Positions 36,051 through 44,872 of a stretch of DNA of 47,368 bases are shown one piece after another; position 1 is the first letter of the stretch; each line of letters begins with the position of its first letter. The translations under genes were made by a program, and so were the position numbers. This stretch comes from Clostridiaceae bacterium (GTDB lineage: Bacteria; Bacillota; Clostridia; Acetivibrionales; DUMB01), in assembly GCA_012840535.1 (NCBI GenBank), contig DULF01000047.1, positions 1-47,368 of the forward strand. Reading direction: 5' to 3'. A model generated the notes under the pieces. That model was given only the letters and a program-made list of their open reading frames with translations. It ran no database searches and had not been told where the DNA came from.

Positions 36051-37082
36051 TTAAACGTTTTCAACGTTTATAGCCTTGATTTTCTTAATATACTCGTTTT
36101 TCCTGCGCATCGTAATGTCGTAAACAACCGCTGCCAGCATAAGTACGCCCTTCACAACCCATTGGGTGTATTCACTGACATTCATTAGCAGCAAACCATT
36201 ATCCAAAAATCCTACTATTAACACACCAACCAAAGCACCAAATATCGTTCCTTTTCCGCCTGAAGCACTAACACCGCCTAATACGCATGCAGTTATTACG
36301 TTAAACTCAAAGCCTACTCCATTTGATGACAAACCTGAGTTTGTTCTTGATAAGGTCAGCACCGCAGCAACTGATGTTAAGAAACCACAAATACTAAACG
36401 CCAGCATTTGCAGTGCACCAGTGTTAATACCTGAAAGCTTCGCTGCTTCTTCGTTACTGCCGATTGCATAGAAGTACCTGCCAAAATAGGTCTTTTTTAG
36501 TATTATTGAGCCTATTACGAATATTACAGCCATAATTATCAGCGATACCGGTATTCCGGCGATTGAACCCTGGCCCAGGAAAGAAAAACTTTTCGGAAAC
36601 CCGAATATCGGCAAACCGCGGCTTATCATAAAGCTTATTCCGCGAAGCACATTCATTATTGCAAGTGTGACAATAAGCGGCACAACTCCGGTTTTAACTA
36701 CTATTAGCCCGTTAATAAACCCTATGAAAGTACCCAACGCAATTACAATTATTGATGCAAGCAAAGGACTAATATTGGCATTAACCATAAGCCATGCGCA
36801 AAGAACATTTATCAGCGATATCTGATATCCTACTGACAAATCAATGCCTCCGCTTATCATTACTATTGTCATGCCAACAGCGACGATTCCCAAGGTTGAT
36901 ATTTGTCTTGCTACATTAAACATGTTTTTTATCTGAAAGAAATTCGGCGCATATATGCTAAAGAGTATAAAAATAGCTATTAGCACCAAGAAGACACCAT
37001 ATTCGTTCACTTTCTTTAAATCTATTTTAGATTTTTTTACAGTAGCTACACCCTGCTGATTCGTATTTGTATTAGCTTTCAT
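36051..37082 (-). CDS. Sugar ABC transporter permease, RbsC-like
   Basis: 343 aa with eight to ten membrane helices. The family motif GGIDLSVGYQ near residue 80, GLIVVKTGVVPLIVTLAIMNVLRG and the EAA-like ACVLGGVSASGGKGTIFGALVG place it in the RbsC/MglC group. The ATG shares one base with the ATPase stop (TAATG), so the two are coupled. Confidence 0.93.
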   Translation of the reverse strand: MKANTNTNQQGVATVKKSKIDLKKVNEYGVFLVLIAIFILFSIYAPNFFQIKNMFNVARQISTLGIVAVGMTIVMISGGIDLSVGYQISLINVLCAWLMVNANISPLLASIIVIALGTFIGFINGLIVVKTGVVPLIVTLAIMNVLRGISFMISRGLPIFGFPKSFSFLGQGSIAGIPVSLIIMAVIFVIGSIILKKTYFGRYFYAIGSNEEAAKLSGINTGALQMLAFSICGFLTSVAAVLTLSRTNSGLSSNGVGFEFNVITACVLGGVSASGGKGTIFGALVGVLIVGFLDNGLLLMNVSEYTQWVVKGVLMLAAVVYDITMRRKNEYIKKIKAINVENV

Positions 37083-38572
37083 TAATTATCACACTCCGCC
37101 GATTTTTTAAGTATTACTTCCTGAGAGAATTCTTCTTTGTTTAATATCGCTGATAACCGACCTTTGCATAAAACAACTATCCTGTCTGACATGCCAAGAA
37201 GTTCCTCCATATCTGAAGAAATCATTATGATGGATATCCCTTTTTTAGTCATGTCAACCATTAAGTTGTATATCTCCTGTTTTGCGCCAACGTCTATACC
37301 TCTTGTAGGCTCATCAAGTATAAGTACCTCAGGACTTGTTCCAAGCCATTTGCCAAGTACCACTTTTTGCTGGTTGCCGCCGCTTAAATTTTTTACTTTT
37401 TGGTTTATGCCAGGAGTTTTTATACCAAAAACTTTTACACTTTCATTTGCAAGTTTCGCTATAGCTGCTTTCGAAACAAACGAAAGCTTTGAAAGCCTTT
37501 GCAGCATAGTAATTGTAAGGTTGTCTTTAACGGTCATTTCCAGGAATAAGCCGTGTTTTTTCCGATCTTCAGGAATCAGAGTGATTCCTTCCTTAATCGC
37601 AGATTTAGGCGATTTAATTTTCAACCGCTTTCCTTTTAATATTATTTCTCCGCTTTCTATCTTTGCACTGCCAAAAAGCAGCTGAGCAAGCTCAGTCCTA
37701 CCTGCTCCAACCAGACCGCCAAATCCTAAAATTTCACCTTTTTTCAAATCAAAAGATATATTTTTAACTCCATTGCCTGATAGGTTCCTTACTGAAAGTA
37801 TAATTTCATCTGTTTTTGCAGTTCTTTCAGGATACGTTTCTTTAAGCGTTCTACCGACCATATAGCTGATAAGTTGGGCTTTTGTCGTTTCAGATACATT
37901 TTTCGTTGTTATATATTTGCCGTCTCGCAGCACCGAAACTCTGTCTGCCACTCTATATATCTCTTCTAGCCTGTGAGAGATATAGATAACTGTAACGCCT
38001 TCCTTTTTTAGGGAATCCACAATATTAAACATGGCTTCAACTTCATTGGTTGTAAGTGGTGCTGACGGTTCATCCATAATGAGAATTTTTGCATTTTTAG
38101 CTACTGCTTTCGCTATTTCAACTATTTGCTGGTAACCTGTCGTCAAATCTTCAACCTTTGTTTCCGGGTTAAGTTCAATATTAAGCCTTTTAAAAAGCTC
38201 GGCTGCTTTTTGGTTCATAGCTTTTTGGTCGCAAATCCAACCTTTGCGAATAAATTCTCCCAAGAAAATATTCTCTGCTGCACTTAATACAGGCACGAGA
38301 TTAAATTCCTGATACACAACGGCAATACCATTTTCTCTGGATTGCAATGGAGTCAGGAAGTCAAACTCTTTGCCGTTCACAATAATCTTTCCGGAGGTAG
38401 GTTTTATTGCTCCCGACACGGTTTTTATAAGTGTGGATTTTCCCGCTCCATTTTCTCCTACCAAAGCATGCACTTCACCCTTACGAAAACTAAGGCTTAC
38501 GTTATCTAACGCTGTTACGCCCGGGTATAGTTTAACAATATTTTTTAATTCTAAGATATTTTCGCTCACCAT
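37082..38572 (-). CDS. Sugar ABC transporter ATP-binding protein, RbsA/MglA-like (two ATPase domains)
   Basis: 496 aa with tandem ABC domains. The first has Walker A GENGAGKST, DEPSAPLT and a divergent signature (LTTGYQQ). The second has the degenerate Walker A GLVGAGRTE, signature LSGGNQQK and Walker B LILDEPTRGIDV. This asymmetry is typical of monosaccharide importers. AGGAG lies close to the ATG. It is 15 bp from the epimerase gene. Confidence 0.93.
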   Translation of the reverse strand: MVSENILELKNIVKLYPGVTALDNVSLSFRKGEVHALVGENGAGKSTLIKTVSGAIKPTSGKIIVNGKEFDFLTPLQSRENGIAVVYQEFNLVPVLSAAENIFLGEFIRKGWICDQKAMNQKAAELFKRLNIELNPETKVEDLTTGYQQIVEIAKAVAKNAKILIMDEPSAPLTTNEVEAMFNIVDSLKKEGVTVIYISHRLEEIYRVADRVSVLRDGKYITTKNVSETTKAQLISYMVGRTLKETYPERTAKTDEIILSVRNLSGNGVKNISFDLKKGEILGFGGLVGAGRTELAQLLFGSAKIESGEIILKGKRLKIKSPKSAIKEGITLIPEDRKKHGLFLEMTVKDNLTITMLQRLSKLSFVSKAAIAKLANESVKVFGIKTPGINQKVKNLSGGNQQKVVLGKWLGTSPEVLILDEPTRGIDVGAKQEIYNLMVDMTKKGISIIMISSDMEELLGMSDRIVVLCKGRLSAILNKEEFSQEVILKKSAECDN

Positions 38573-38587
38573 ACTCTCCTACCCATA

Positions 38588-39412
38588 CTATAATTTGTTT
38601 ACTTCTAGCATTAAGCTATAGGTCCTTGCACTGTTTGCTCTGACAATGGAAAGATATTCTCCTCTATTTATTGAGTCCGGAATACCTATCCACGGTTCCA
38701 GGCAAACTGCATCAGGAAGCAATGTAAAAACTACAAGTGTTTTGTACTCTGGGTCAAACCTTTGGGTAATGCTGTATCCGTCAGCCTTATTTTTAAGTGA
38801 AAAGCTCTGTTCAACCGGATCGCAATATACATTATTGAGTTCTTCTGTCAAATTAATTGGTTTATTATGCTCACCATAGCAGCAATTAATATAATCATAA
38901 TATCTTTGGTAGCTTTGATAAAATTCAAGAGCTTCCTTGTTTGACGTTGCATAGTAAGGGTGCCAGCCTAACGAATGCGGCATGTCTTCGCCGGAATTGT
39001 TTATTAATGTTGCTTCTATGTTTAATGTACTGTTTTTAACAGTATATTTCACTTTAAATACAAAGCTGAAAGGATAACAGCTTGCCATCAGTGAATTTGA
39101 ACTCTCCATCCATAGCACTGCGGAGTTTTCTGTAACTTCTTCCACTGCGAACGGGGTATCCTTTACAAACCCGTGTACCGGCATATGGTATTCCTTGCCG
39201 TTTAAAGTGTATCTATCGTTTGTAGTCTTGCTGGCAAACGGAAACAGTATTGGAATTCCGCCTGCCAACACATTGGCAACCCCAAGCTTTGATTCATCCA
39301 ATTTTAAAACATTTACTTCTCCTATTGCCAATTTTCCCACTAATCCGCCATGGTCCGGATATATTGTTGCTGTAAGGTCGCTTAACCTATCTTTTAAAAC
39401 TATCGTATTCAT
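38588..39412 (-). CDS. Aldose 1-epimerase family protein
   Basis: 274 aa with a galactose mutarotase-like beta-sandwich. Supporting motifs are GGIPILFPFAS, MPVHGFVKD (His), LGWHPYY (His) and the late acidic site in CLEPWIG. It interconverts sugar anomers, or related hexose phosphates, after uptake. It lies between the dehydrogenase and the ABC ATPase genes in the same operon. Confidence 0.87.
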   Translation of the reverse strand: MNTIVLKDRLSDLTATIYPDHGGLVGKLAIGEVNVLKLDESKLGVANVLAGGIPILFPFASKTTNDRYTLNGKEYHMPVHGFVKDTPFAVEEVTENSAVLWMESSNSLMASCYPFSFVFKVKYTVKNSTLNIEATLINNSGEDMPHSLGWHPYYATSNKEALEFYQSYQRYYDYINCCYGEHNKPINLTEELNNVYCDPVEQSFSLKNKADGYSITQRFDPEYKTLVVFTLLPDAVCLEPWIGIPDSINRGEYLSIVRANSARTYSLMLEVNKL

Positions 39413-39449
39413 TTTGCTTATCCTTCCCGCTTACTCAGTTTTATTACTG

Positions 39450-40334
39450 TTACGCCTCTTTATATGGGTTTAGCCCCAAGTATTCATACATTGTCGCTGC
39501 GCACTCGCTGAAATCTTTCTTTCCTTTTCCATCCTTAAGACTTGTGCGCAACAGATCAAGAACTCCGTCAAGAACAAATCCAGGCACATTATATTCTTCG
39601 TAAAGTTTTTTAACATAGGTCATATCTTTTAAGCCGAGACCTAGCGCAAAATCCAAACGATAATCACGGTTTACTACCTTTTTGCCGTAAAAATCAAATA
39701 TCCAGTTGCCAAACGGGCCTTCATTCATTATTTTGAAAAGATTTTTTGTGTCGATCCCCATCTTTTCCATCAGAGGGAAAATCTGTGCCGTGGTTACCGC
39801 ATAGCTAAGACTTGTAAAGTTCATTGCCAATTTTACCGTGTGCGCATTGCCTGATTCTCCAACATAGTCAATCGGGTCTGCATAGCACGCAATTAAATTC
39901 ATTACTTTGTCAATTTCTTCCTTATCACCTGAAACCATGCAGGGAGCATTTCCAGCTGCCGTTTCAGCAGGTCCACCCAGCAATGGAGCATCAATAAACA
40001 CGCCGCCTTCTTCTTTAAAGCGGGCATATAATTGTTTTGTAGCCATTGGATAACTGGTAGAAGTATCAATTACAACTTTACCCTTAACACCCTCTTTAAA
40101 AAATTCATCTGTAACCTCTGCAATTACATTTGAGTTAGGAAGGGATAAGAATATTACGTCACTGTTTTTGAAAACCTCTAATGAGGACGCTGCAATAGTA
40201 GCCTTTCCTTTAAAGTAATTTGCATTTTCCTCGTTTACATCAAAAATTGTCATGGGACAGCCGCTTTTTTTAATGAGGTTTTCACACATTCCTCTCCCCA
40301 TTGCTCCTACGCCTATAAATCCTAATCTTTTCAA
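39450..40334 (-). CDS. 3-hydroxyisobutyrate/tartronate-semialdehyde dehydrogenase family oxidoreductase
   Basis: 294 aa, TTG start 6 nt after GGGGAGG. The N-terminal Rossmann motif is GFIGVGAMGRGM. The substrate motif reads DAPLLGGPAETAAG (usually DAPVSGG), and the catalytic lysine is expected in the helix AHTVKLAMNF. It oxidises a beta-hydroxyacid or sugar acid with NAD(P). As first gene of the sugar operon it suggests a sugar-acid or unusual carbohydrate route; the substrate is unknown. Confidence 0.88.
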   Translation of the reverse strand: MKRLGFIGVGAMGRGMCENLIKKSGCPMTIFDVNEENANYFKGKATIAASSLEVFKNSDVIFLSLPNSNVIAEVTDEFFKEGVKGKVVIDTSTSYPMATKQLYARFKEEGGVFIDAPLLGGPAETAAGNAPCMVSGDKEEIDKVMNLIACYADPIDYVGESGNAHTVKLAMNFTSLSYAVTTAQIFPLMEKMGIDTKNLFKIMNEGPFGNWIFDFYGKKVVNRDYRLDFALGLGLKDMTYVKKLYEEYNVPGFVLDGVLDLLRTSLKDGKGKKDFSECAATMYEYLGLNPYKEA

Positions 40335-40639
40335 AATAATCCTCCCCTTTTTTTGGAAATTTTGATGCTTAACGTTTATCTACATTAAGCTTAAAGACGG
40401 CCTTACATGTGATGTTTACAAATTTTGACAAAAATTCACCCTTAATATTAATTATTAAAGAAACAAAATTAATAATTAATGCTATAATATAATGGATAAA
40501 ATTGTCCTTTTGGATAAAATTGACACAATTATATTGACACTATTATATTTTAATTACTACGTTATTTTATACAGCTATACCATCTCTCTTATTAGATATT
40601 TTACAAATAAACATTATTTTTGTAAATGCACAAACATAG

Positions 40640-40704
40640 AAATTTTTGCACAATCCTAATATTTCTAATGCACAAAAATTTAAATTTTTGCACAATCCTA
40701 ATAT
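40640..40704. repeat. 23-bp direct repeats and palindrome in the AraC/operon intergenic region
   Basis: AAATTTTTGCACAATCCTAA and three further bases (TAT) occur identically at 40640-40662 and 40682-40704. Between them lies the perfect palindrome CAAAAATTTAAATTTTTG at 40673-40690. TGCACAAA also occurs at 40627. The 593-bp gap between divergent operon and regulator is very AT-rich and holds several TTGACA boxes without a clear best partner. The repeats look like binding sites for the adjacent AraC protein. Confidence 0.6.
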
Positions 40705-40927
40705 AAACATTAAAAAAAGTAATTGCTTGATATTGACATTATTTAATAAAATAGTTAAAGTATAAATAACGTGATAATATGTGTCAAATAGAATAATCAA
40801 GCATTATAAATTAGTTGACATACATATAATATAAATTCTTTTGCCATAAAATAAACTTTCAATTACAAATTTATCGTATCTGTTTAAATTGAAAAATGTC
40901 AAAATTATAATATATTTGAGGTGAACA

Positions 40928-41776
40928 ATGCCAAAGATAATTATAAAAAGCCTTCCGCATATATTATTTGCTCGCCCATATTGCGTTAACAGTTATAGCT
41001 TTAAACAAAGGGAATACTTTCTTACTGAAATAATTTATGTCACTGAGGGTTGTTTGGAAATATCCTTTAACAACTGCAGATATAATGTGCTTTCAGGAGA
41101 CTGCCTGGTAATACCTTCAAGAATGGTCGTTGATTGCAGGACCTCTAGCGATTTTAACAATAACGCTCACCTGGGTGTTGGCTTTGTCGCTGATATCGAA
41201 ATTGTTGAAGACTACAATAATGAAACTAATAATATGCGTTTTCCGGTATTTACTACTAACTATATAAAATCAATTGAAAATAAAGATGATTTCGAAATGC
41301 TTTTTACAAAATTAATTTCGGATTACTCAAATGGAAATAATCTTGAGGCTATTTCTGACCTTTTTTTACTCTTGTCAAAAATTAATTTATCTTTTGATTC
41401 TTCAGTTTCATCTAAAATGAATCATTTGTATGTAAAAAAAATTACAGATTATATTAATGCAAACGCCCATAAAAAAATTTCTGTTAAAGATATTGCAAAA
41501 CTTCTTTCCATTACCCCTGAATACGCCAGCACTATTTTTAAATCCGTAAAAAACGAAACAATACTCTCCTATGCAAATAAAGTTAAGATAAAAAAGGCAA
41601 AGAACCTTCTGGAGCATTCTCAAAAATCACTTGGAGAAATTGCAGAGTTTATTGGTATGGATAACCAATCGTATTTTTCGAGATTTTTTAAGAAACATGT
41701 CGGGCTCTCTCCCAGTGCATACCGCAAAATTGTACAACGTCAAGACATAGACAGAAATCTATTAGTTAGGGAATAA
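40928..41776 (+). CDS. AraC family transcriptional regulator
   Basis: 282 aa. The N-terminal cupin-like sensing domain (about 1-100) and the C-terminal double helix-turn-helix (about 175-275) are clear, including ISVKDIAKLLSITPEYASTIFK and the signature IGMDNQSYFSRFFKKHVGLSPSAYR. GAGGTGAACA precedes the ATG. It is divergent from the sugar ABC operon and most likely activates it on binding the sugar. Confidence 0.92.
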   Translation: MPKIIIKSLPHILFARPYCVNSYSFKQREYFLTEIIYVTEGCLEISFNNCRYNVLSGDCLVIPSRMVVDCRTSSDFNNNAHLGVGFVADIEIVEDYNNETNNMRFPVFTTNYIKSIENKDDFEMLFTKLISDYSNGNNLEAISDLFLLLSKINLSFDSSVSSKMNHLYVKKITDYINANAHKKISVKDIAKLLSITPEYASTIFKSVKNETILSYANKVKIKKAKNLLEHSQKSLGEIAEFIGMDNQSYFSRFFKKHVGLSPSAYRKIVQRQDIDRNLLVRE

Positions 41777-41811
41777 ATCAATATAGCATAAATCAAATAA
41801 TTAAATAAAAC

Positions 41812-41840
41812 AGCCCACGGAACTTATAATTCCGTAGGCT
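41812..41840 (-). terminator. Terminator of tRNA-Cys
   Basis: AGCCCACGGAA/TTCCGTAGGCT, 11 bp with one mismatch, 7-nt loop. On the minus strand it runs into GTTTTATTTAATT. Confidence 0.7.
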
Positions 41841-41842
41841 TA

Positions 41843-41917
<75 letters not shown>

Positions 41918-41943
41918 ATCTCATTTGTCCTCCTGCGAACTAT

Positions 41944-41972
41944 AGTATAGCAGGAAATTATTCTATAGTCAA
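41944..41972 (-). promoter_or_regulatory. Promoter of tRNA-Cys
   Basis: TTGACT, 17 bp, TATACT on the minus strand, 27 bp upstream of the mature 5' end. Confidence 0.8.
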
Positions 41973-42049
41973 GATTTTTTAGTCACAAAACACAGTTTAC
42001 AATATAGGCCATTGGCGTTAAAATATGCCATATGATCTTAAAACCCTGT

Positions 42050-43153
42050 TTATTTATCCGAGGCGCCGCCCATTTTCCTCAACGAATTCTTCATATTGTC
42101 AGTCGCAACAATGCTTCCATCCTTCATAATCCATAGAGCGTCCACACCTTCAAGGCTGTCTGCCAATGCGCGGCTTTTTTCATAAGGAAGTATGAACAGG
42201 GCGGAAGACAAAAAGTCAGCCAGCCCGGAATCTTTCGTCACTACCGTCACTGCACGGTAATGGCCTGCAGGCATTAAAGTGTTCGGGTCAATAAGGTGGT
42301 GCAATCTCTGCCCGTTTACCTCATAATATCTCTGATAATCTCCACTCGTAACTACGGAATTTTCCGTAATATAAACAGTGTCAAGAGGATTGTCTTTTGG
42401 CAGCAGCGGATTGCCATCTGGATTCTGAATACCTATGCTCCATTTGCTTCTATTGCCGTCCATTGGCTTGCCGACTGTCCTGATATTTCCGCCGCTGCTT
42501 ATTATAAACGAGGTAAATCCTTCACTTATAAGTTCCCTGGCAACAATTTCAGTTGCAAAACCTTTTGCTACAGCCCCCACGTCAAGGCTCATGCCCTTTT
42601 CGCGCAGGAATACCGTTTTCTTTACTGGGTCCACTTCCACCTTGTCAATATCAGTCTTTTCCAAGGCCTGTTTTAATAACTCCAAATCAGGTATCCTTGC
42701 CTTCGACGGGTCAATCCTTCCTTCCTCCCTGTACGTATGCCAGATGGAAAGAACAGGCCCTAATGCTATATTGACAACTCCACCTGTCTTACTGTACCAC
42801 TCTTTTGAAAACTGAATAAGATCTATAATTTCCTGCCTAACTTCAACCGGTTTCACCCCTGCGTTGTCATTGATGGTCTTTATATTGTTTATTCCGGCAT
42901 AATCATGGTATATATCAAAAAGTTTGTGAAGCTCCTCAAATCTTGCCTGACCCTTTTTAGCCAGAATTTCAAACTGTTCTCCATTTTCTGCATATCCCAT
43001 GAATTGTATTATTGAATCAAAAGCCCCAAAGAATTCATAACTATACTTAGTGTATCTTTTGTTTCCTGTCCTGTTCCCGAAGGCACATCCCGTGTTAAGT
43101 ATCAATATGGCAAATAGCAATATAGCCAGTAATATGGCCAGCCTACGCTGCAA
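42050..43153 (-). CDS. apbE: FAD:protein FMN transferase, ApbE family lipoprotein
   Basis: 367 aa from the TTG 5 nt after GAGGTGG; the track start is three codons earlier. The signal peptide ends in LNTGC, so it is likely a lipoprotein on the outer face of the membrane. ApbE motifs are SLDVGAVAKGFA, SSGGNIRTVG, HHLIDPNTLMPA and SGLADFLSSALF (Ser where the metal-binding Thr is common). ApbE attaches FMN to Ser/Thr in DxxS/TGAT-type motifs of outside proteins. It lies directly downstream of a redox lipoprotein and the ndh2 operon, which supplies likely substrates. Confidence 0.93.
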   Translation of the reverse strand: MQRRLAILLAILLFAILILNTGCAFGNRTGNKRYTKYSYEFFGAFDSIIQFMGYAENGEQFEILAKKGQARFEELHKLFDIYHDYAGINNIKTINDNAGVKPVEVRQEIIDLIQFSKEWYSKTGGVVNIALGPVLSIWHTYREEGRIDPSKARIPDLELLKQALEKTDIDKVEVDPVKKTVFLREKGMSLDVGAVAKGFATEIVARELISEGFTSFIISSGGNIRTVGKPMDGNRSKWSIGIQNPDGNPLLPKDNPLDTVYITENSVVTSGDYQRYYEVNGQRLHHLIDPNTLMPAGHYRAVTVVTKDSGLADFLSSALFILPYEKSRALADSLEGVDALWIMKDGSIVATDNMKNSLRKMGGASDK

Positions 43154-43204
43154 ATTAACCACCTCAGAACAATAAGCATAATTTTTTACTTCATAAAAGC
43201 GTTT

Positions 43205-43231
43205 AAACCCCTTCAGACAATGAAGGGGTTT
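43205..43231 (-). terminator. Terminator or attenuator between lipoprotein gene and apbE
   Basis: AAACCCCTTCA/TGAAGGGGTTT, a perfect 11-bp stem with a 5-nt loop. T content after it on the minus strand is modest, so read-through to apbE is possible. Confidence 0.65.
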
Positions 43232-43252
43232 TAAATCATATTAAATTAAAAC

Positions 43253-43804
43253 TTATTTCGCATTTTTAACAGCTTCTTCAACAGCTGCAATATAGTCTTC
43301 AACAGAAATTGTCACCTTACTGGTAAGATCAGGCTCATCAGGAACACTCGGGTGATTTTCATCAACAGCTTTTACTTTCATAGCCTTTACCTGATCTATG
43401 GTTTTCCCTACCATCCATTTTTCAAGCTCAGCAATTTGTTCATACCATTCCCTGCCTATACTGGACTGTTTAATCATGCCGTAATCTTTGCCAAGCTCAA
43501 CTTTGGTCTTTGGCTTCTCCTGCAGGTCGGACTTGATTTTTCCCTGTGCGTCAAATGCTACTCTGGTCTGTGCAGTATCTATTGTTACACTAACAATTTT
43601 GCCCTTTGAGTCAACACCTACAGCTGCCATTACTACGTCCACCTGTGCAACTCCGTCCTTATCTGCAGTCGCGTCAGTTGACTTAGCTATTGACACAGTT
43701 TGACCAAGACCTGTCTTTATTCCTCCTGATGAACCGCAACCAGTAAGAAGCATGATAGATACCAGCATTAAAACAGCAAGTAGTGCAGAAACCAGCTTTT
43801 TCAT
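43253..43804 (-). CDS. FMN-binding-like lipoprotein (membrane immunogen family)
   Basis: 183 aa. The signal peptide ends in LLTGC (Cys 23), and AGGAGGG precedes the ATG. The mature part carries the pattern VVMAAVGVDSKGKIVSVTIDTAQ found in flavin-linked lipoproteins of the Listeria PplA type. The C-terminal segment DLTSKVT (159-165), followed by SVEDYIAAVEEA, aligns with the flavinylation motif DxxSGAT plus its helix: Asp, Ser and Thr are kept, while Gly and Ala are replaced. Whether FMN is attached is uncertain. It lies between dmkB-like and apbE genes, consistent with an outside electron carrier. Confidence 0.8.
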   Translation of the reverse strand: MKKLVSALLAVLMLVSIMLLTGCGSSGGIKTGLGQTVSIAKSTDATADKDGVAQVDVVMAAVGVDSKGKIVSVTIDTAQTRVAFDAQGKIKSDLQEKPKTKVELGKDYGMIKQSSIGREWYEQIAELEKWMVGKTIDQVKAMKVKAVDENHPSVPDEPDLTSKVTISVEDYIAAVEEAVKNAK

Positions 43805-43863
43805 CTAAATCCCTCCTTTCTTTCAACATATAATACTTTATTTCTTGTAAATCCTTTGCAGGA

Positions 43864-44868
43864 TTACAACCATTTTAAAATTTCCTCCATAGCATAAATA
43901 CCGTCTGCCGCAAGAGTGCTGCCGACTTTTGGAGTGAAATGGGAAAGCAACTCACGGCACCTCGTTATGTAACGATCCTTGAGTTTTTTTGCCCCATCAA
44001 CGCCACCTGCTTTTCGCACGTCTATCATTAGTCCCTCAACTTCTACTGTTCCACATAAAAACTCTTCTATACGTTTTGATATTGCTTTGGAACGTTTGGC
44101 TGCAAGAAGAAAAGGCAGGGTAAATATTCCTTCTCTTATATCATTAGCTACCGGTTTACCGGCTTCCTTCTCATCACTTTCAATGTCAATGATATCGTCA
44201 CGTATCTGAAAAGCTACTCCTAAATTCATGCCAAAGCGCTCCAAAACATTTACCTGCTCGCCACTGCAACCGGATGCATAAGCCCCCAGAGCGCAAGATG
44301 CTGAAAACAGAATTCCTGTTTTCTTCATTATCCTTCGCAGGTACTCATTAACAGTCGTCATCTTAAAACGGTTAAGGTACTGGTTTACCTCACCGATACA
44401 TATCATTTTCGCAGCCTTTGCTACACGTTCAAGCCTTTCTGAATGTAATCCGGACTCTGACAGCAATAAAATGGAGTTTGCCAGAAGATAGTCGCCTGTG
44501 TAAACGGCGAGGTTTATGCCGTTTTTTTCCGAAACAGTCAGCTGGCCGCGTCTTGTCTTGGCATTGTCTATTATATCATCGTGAATAAGCGTTGCCGTAT
44601 GGAGCGTTTCAATAGCAGCAGCCACAGGAAATATCTTTTCCCTTTCATAATTCCCCATCATGCCTGAAATAATTACAAGAGCAGGCCTCAACCGCTTTCC
44701 CCCTGAGAGGATCATTTCATTTGATGTATTATTAAGAAAACTGTTCCCTGGTGGGTACTTGCTGGCAATATAAGATTCAAATGCTATCAGCTCCTCTTTC
44801 ACAAAGGGGCAATTTTCCCACATAGCGTTCCAACTCCGAATTGAATTAAGCCCTGCTTTATTGCTCAT
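43864..44868 (-). CDS. Polyprenyl diphosphate synthase (trans-prenyltransferase)
   Basis: 334 aa. First aspartate-rich motif DDIID (97-101) with GGKRLRP upstream; second DDIID at 224-228. It elongates isoprenyl diphosphates to the side chain of quinones. The start lies 4 nt after the ndh2 stop, and its ribosome site GAGAGG is within the ndh2 end, so they are coupled. In Listeria the electron-transfer locus contains a similar enzyme (DmkB) for a dedicated demethylmenaquinone, and the placement here suggests the same. Confidence 0.9.
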   Translation of the reverse strand: MSNKAGLNSIRSWNAMWENCPFVKEELIAFESYIASKYPPGNSFLNNTSNEMILSGGKRLRPALVIISGMMGNYEREKIFPVAAAIETLHTATLIHDDIIDNAKTRRGQLTVSEKNGINLAVYTGDYLLANSILLLSESGLHSERLERVAKAAKMICIGEVNQYLNRFKMTTVNEYLRRIMKKTGILFSASCALGAYASGCSGEQVNVLERFGMNLGVAFQIRDDIIDIESDEKEAGKPVANDIREGIFTLPFLLAAKRSKAISKRIEEFLCGTVEVEGLMIDVRKAGGVDGAKKLKDRYITRCRELLSHFTPKVGSTLAADGIYAMEEILKWL

Positions 44869-44872
44869 TTAT

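Noticed and set aside
40567-40800. 77-aa minus-strand ORF in the AraC/operon gap
   Set aside because: It is translated from AT-rich repeats (the peptide repeats LGLCKN), has no good ribosome site, and covers likely promoter sites.
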